23,831 nucleotides of DNA. It comes from DATEAV01 sp964575425. Its GTDB lineage: Bacteria > Chloroflexota > Anaerolineae > Anaerolineales > E44-bin32. The stretch covers positions 1-23,831 of the forward strand of contig CAZNRD010000041.1 of the NCBI GenBank assembly GCA_964575425.1. Reading direction: 5' to 3'. The position numbers and the translations under genes are program-made. The notes under the pieces were generated by a model. That model did no database searches, had not been told where the DNA came from, and worked only from the letters and a program-made list of their open reading frames with translations. Numbering within the stretch: position 1 is the stretch's first letter; every line of letters starts with the position of its first letter. Below are positions 23,523-23,831 of this stretch, piece by piece.

Positions 23523-23831
23523 GTGAAGACCGACCCCGCCGGACCGCCGGAGGGACCGTTCTCCGAGATCCGGTCCTTCTTCATCCAGCCGCCTGGCGTG
23601 CTCTGTCCGCTGGAGGTGGAAGTGCCGTTCCCGCTGCCGACCGTGCCGATCGTCCGGGTGCCAACGGACACGCACTGCAAGGAAGGCCCGAGCGTGCATT
23701 TCCGGATCGAGGACACCTTCACGGCCGGGGTCCCGGCGCCGGTGCGAGGTCGGAATGCGGACGGCAGCTGGCTGCAGATCCTGAGCCCCAACCTCCAGCG
23801 GCTGTGCTGGATCTCGGCCGGGGTTCCCGGC
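23523..23831 (+). CDS. SH3-like extracellular domain protein, 3' end beyond the window
   Basis: An open frame runs from just after a stop at 23475-23477 to the window end. After a Pro-rich lead (VLCPLEVEVPFPLPTVPIV) comes a bacterial SH3-type module: CKEGPSVHFRIEDTF, then VRGRNADGSWLQIL and CWIS, with the paired Cys often seen in Chloroflexota versions. Such modules bind cell-wall peptides or simply space domains outside the cell. The start is uncertain: GTG at 23523 avoids overlap with the divergent gene, GTG 23493 and TTG 23481 are alternatives, and none has a clear ribosome site or signal peptide. It may be truncated at its 5' side. Its end is not seen. Confidence 0.6.
   Translation, partial: MKTDPAGPPEGPFSEIRSFFIQPPGVLCPLEVEVPFPLPTVPIVRVPTDTHCKEGPSVHFRIEDTFTAGVPAPVRGRNADGSWLQILSPNLQRLCWISAGVPG

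Overview
The window looks like a GC-rich chromosomal contig from a Chloroflexota bacterium, most likely an Anaerolineae-type lineage. This is inferred from gene style and not from a marker gene. Supporting signs are secreted Thr-Pro-rich proteins with beta-type extracellular modules, a Tat-exported L,D-transpeptidase, stand-alone receiver and SpoIIE-type phosphatase proteins, a two-gene nrfHA nitrite reductase, and a very long TPR protein with Pro/Glu/Ala-rich linkers. No tRNA, rRNA, insertion sequence, phage gene or CRISPR array is visible.

Layout. 1-1487: 3' part of a secreted or surface Thr-Pro-rich protein. 1553-3076: receiver protein with a PAS-like segment and a disordered tail, facing secF across a 13-bp hairpin. 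6720-3158 (minus): SpoIIE/PP2C-type phosphatase, small P-loop kinase-like protein, secD, secF. 6891-8150 (plus): a divergent, partly degenerate ATPase-receiver-receiver protein. 9227-8193 (minus): Tat-dependent L,D-transpeptidase. 9441-10907 (plus): RNA 2',3'-cyclic phosphodiesterase, LOG-like protein and ribosomal silencing factor RsfS in a tight cluster. 15624-11037 (minus): a 1354-residue TPR protein, a terminator, then ndk. 15866-17955 (plus): SagB-like nitroreductase, acyl-CoA dehydrogenase and a 61-residue membrane protein, closed by a strong terminator. 18242-18868: DoxX-type membrane protein. 19795-19160 (minus): histidine phosphatase. 20201-22019: nrfH and nrfA. 22683-22055 (minus): a Crp/Fnr-type gene that is frameshifted and has lost its DNA-binding end. 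23500-23072 (minus): helical protein of unknown function. 23523 to the end: start of an SH3-like extracellular protein.

How the genes may work together. Three signalling proteins (receiver-PAS, SpoIIE phosphatase, ATPase-receiver-pseudoreceiver) lie within 7 kb without a classical sensor kinase or DNA-binding output, which suggests signalling by protein-protein contact. NrfH and NrfA form a complete membrane quinol to periplasmic nitrite reductase module, reducing nitrite to ammonium, but the adjacent regulator is broken. SecD and SecF are the proton-driven accessory of the Sec translocase.

The most unusual object is the TPR protein. About 29 short Trp-Leu motifs are spread at roughly 30-residue intervals along a ~880-residue low-complexity region between two TPR blocks. 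It looks like a multivalent scaffold. Its upstream region carries a 10-bp-phased direct repeat next to a promoter-like sequence, and a LexA-type palindrome lies in the same intergenic space.
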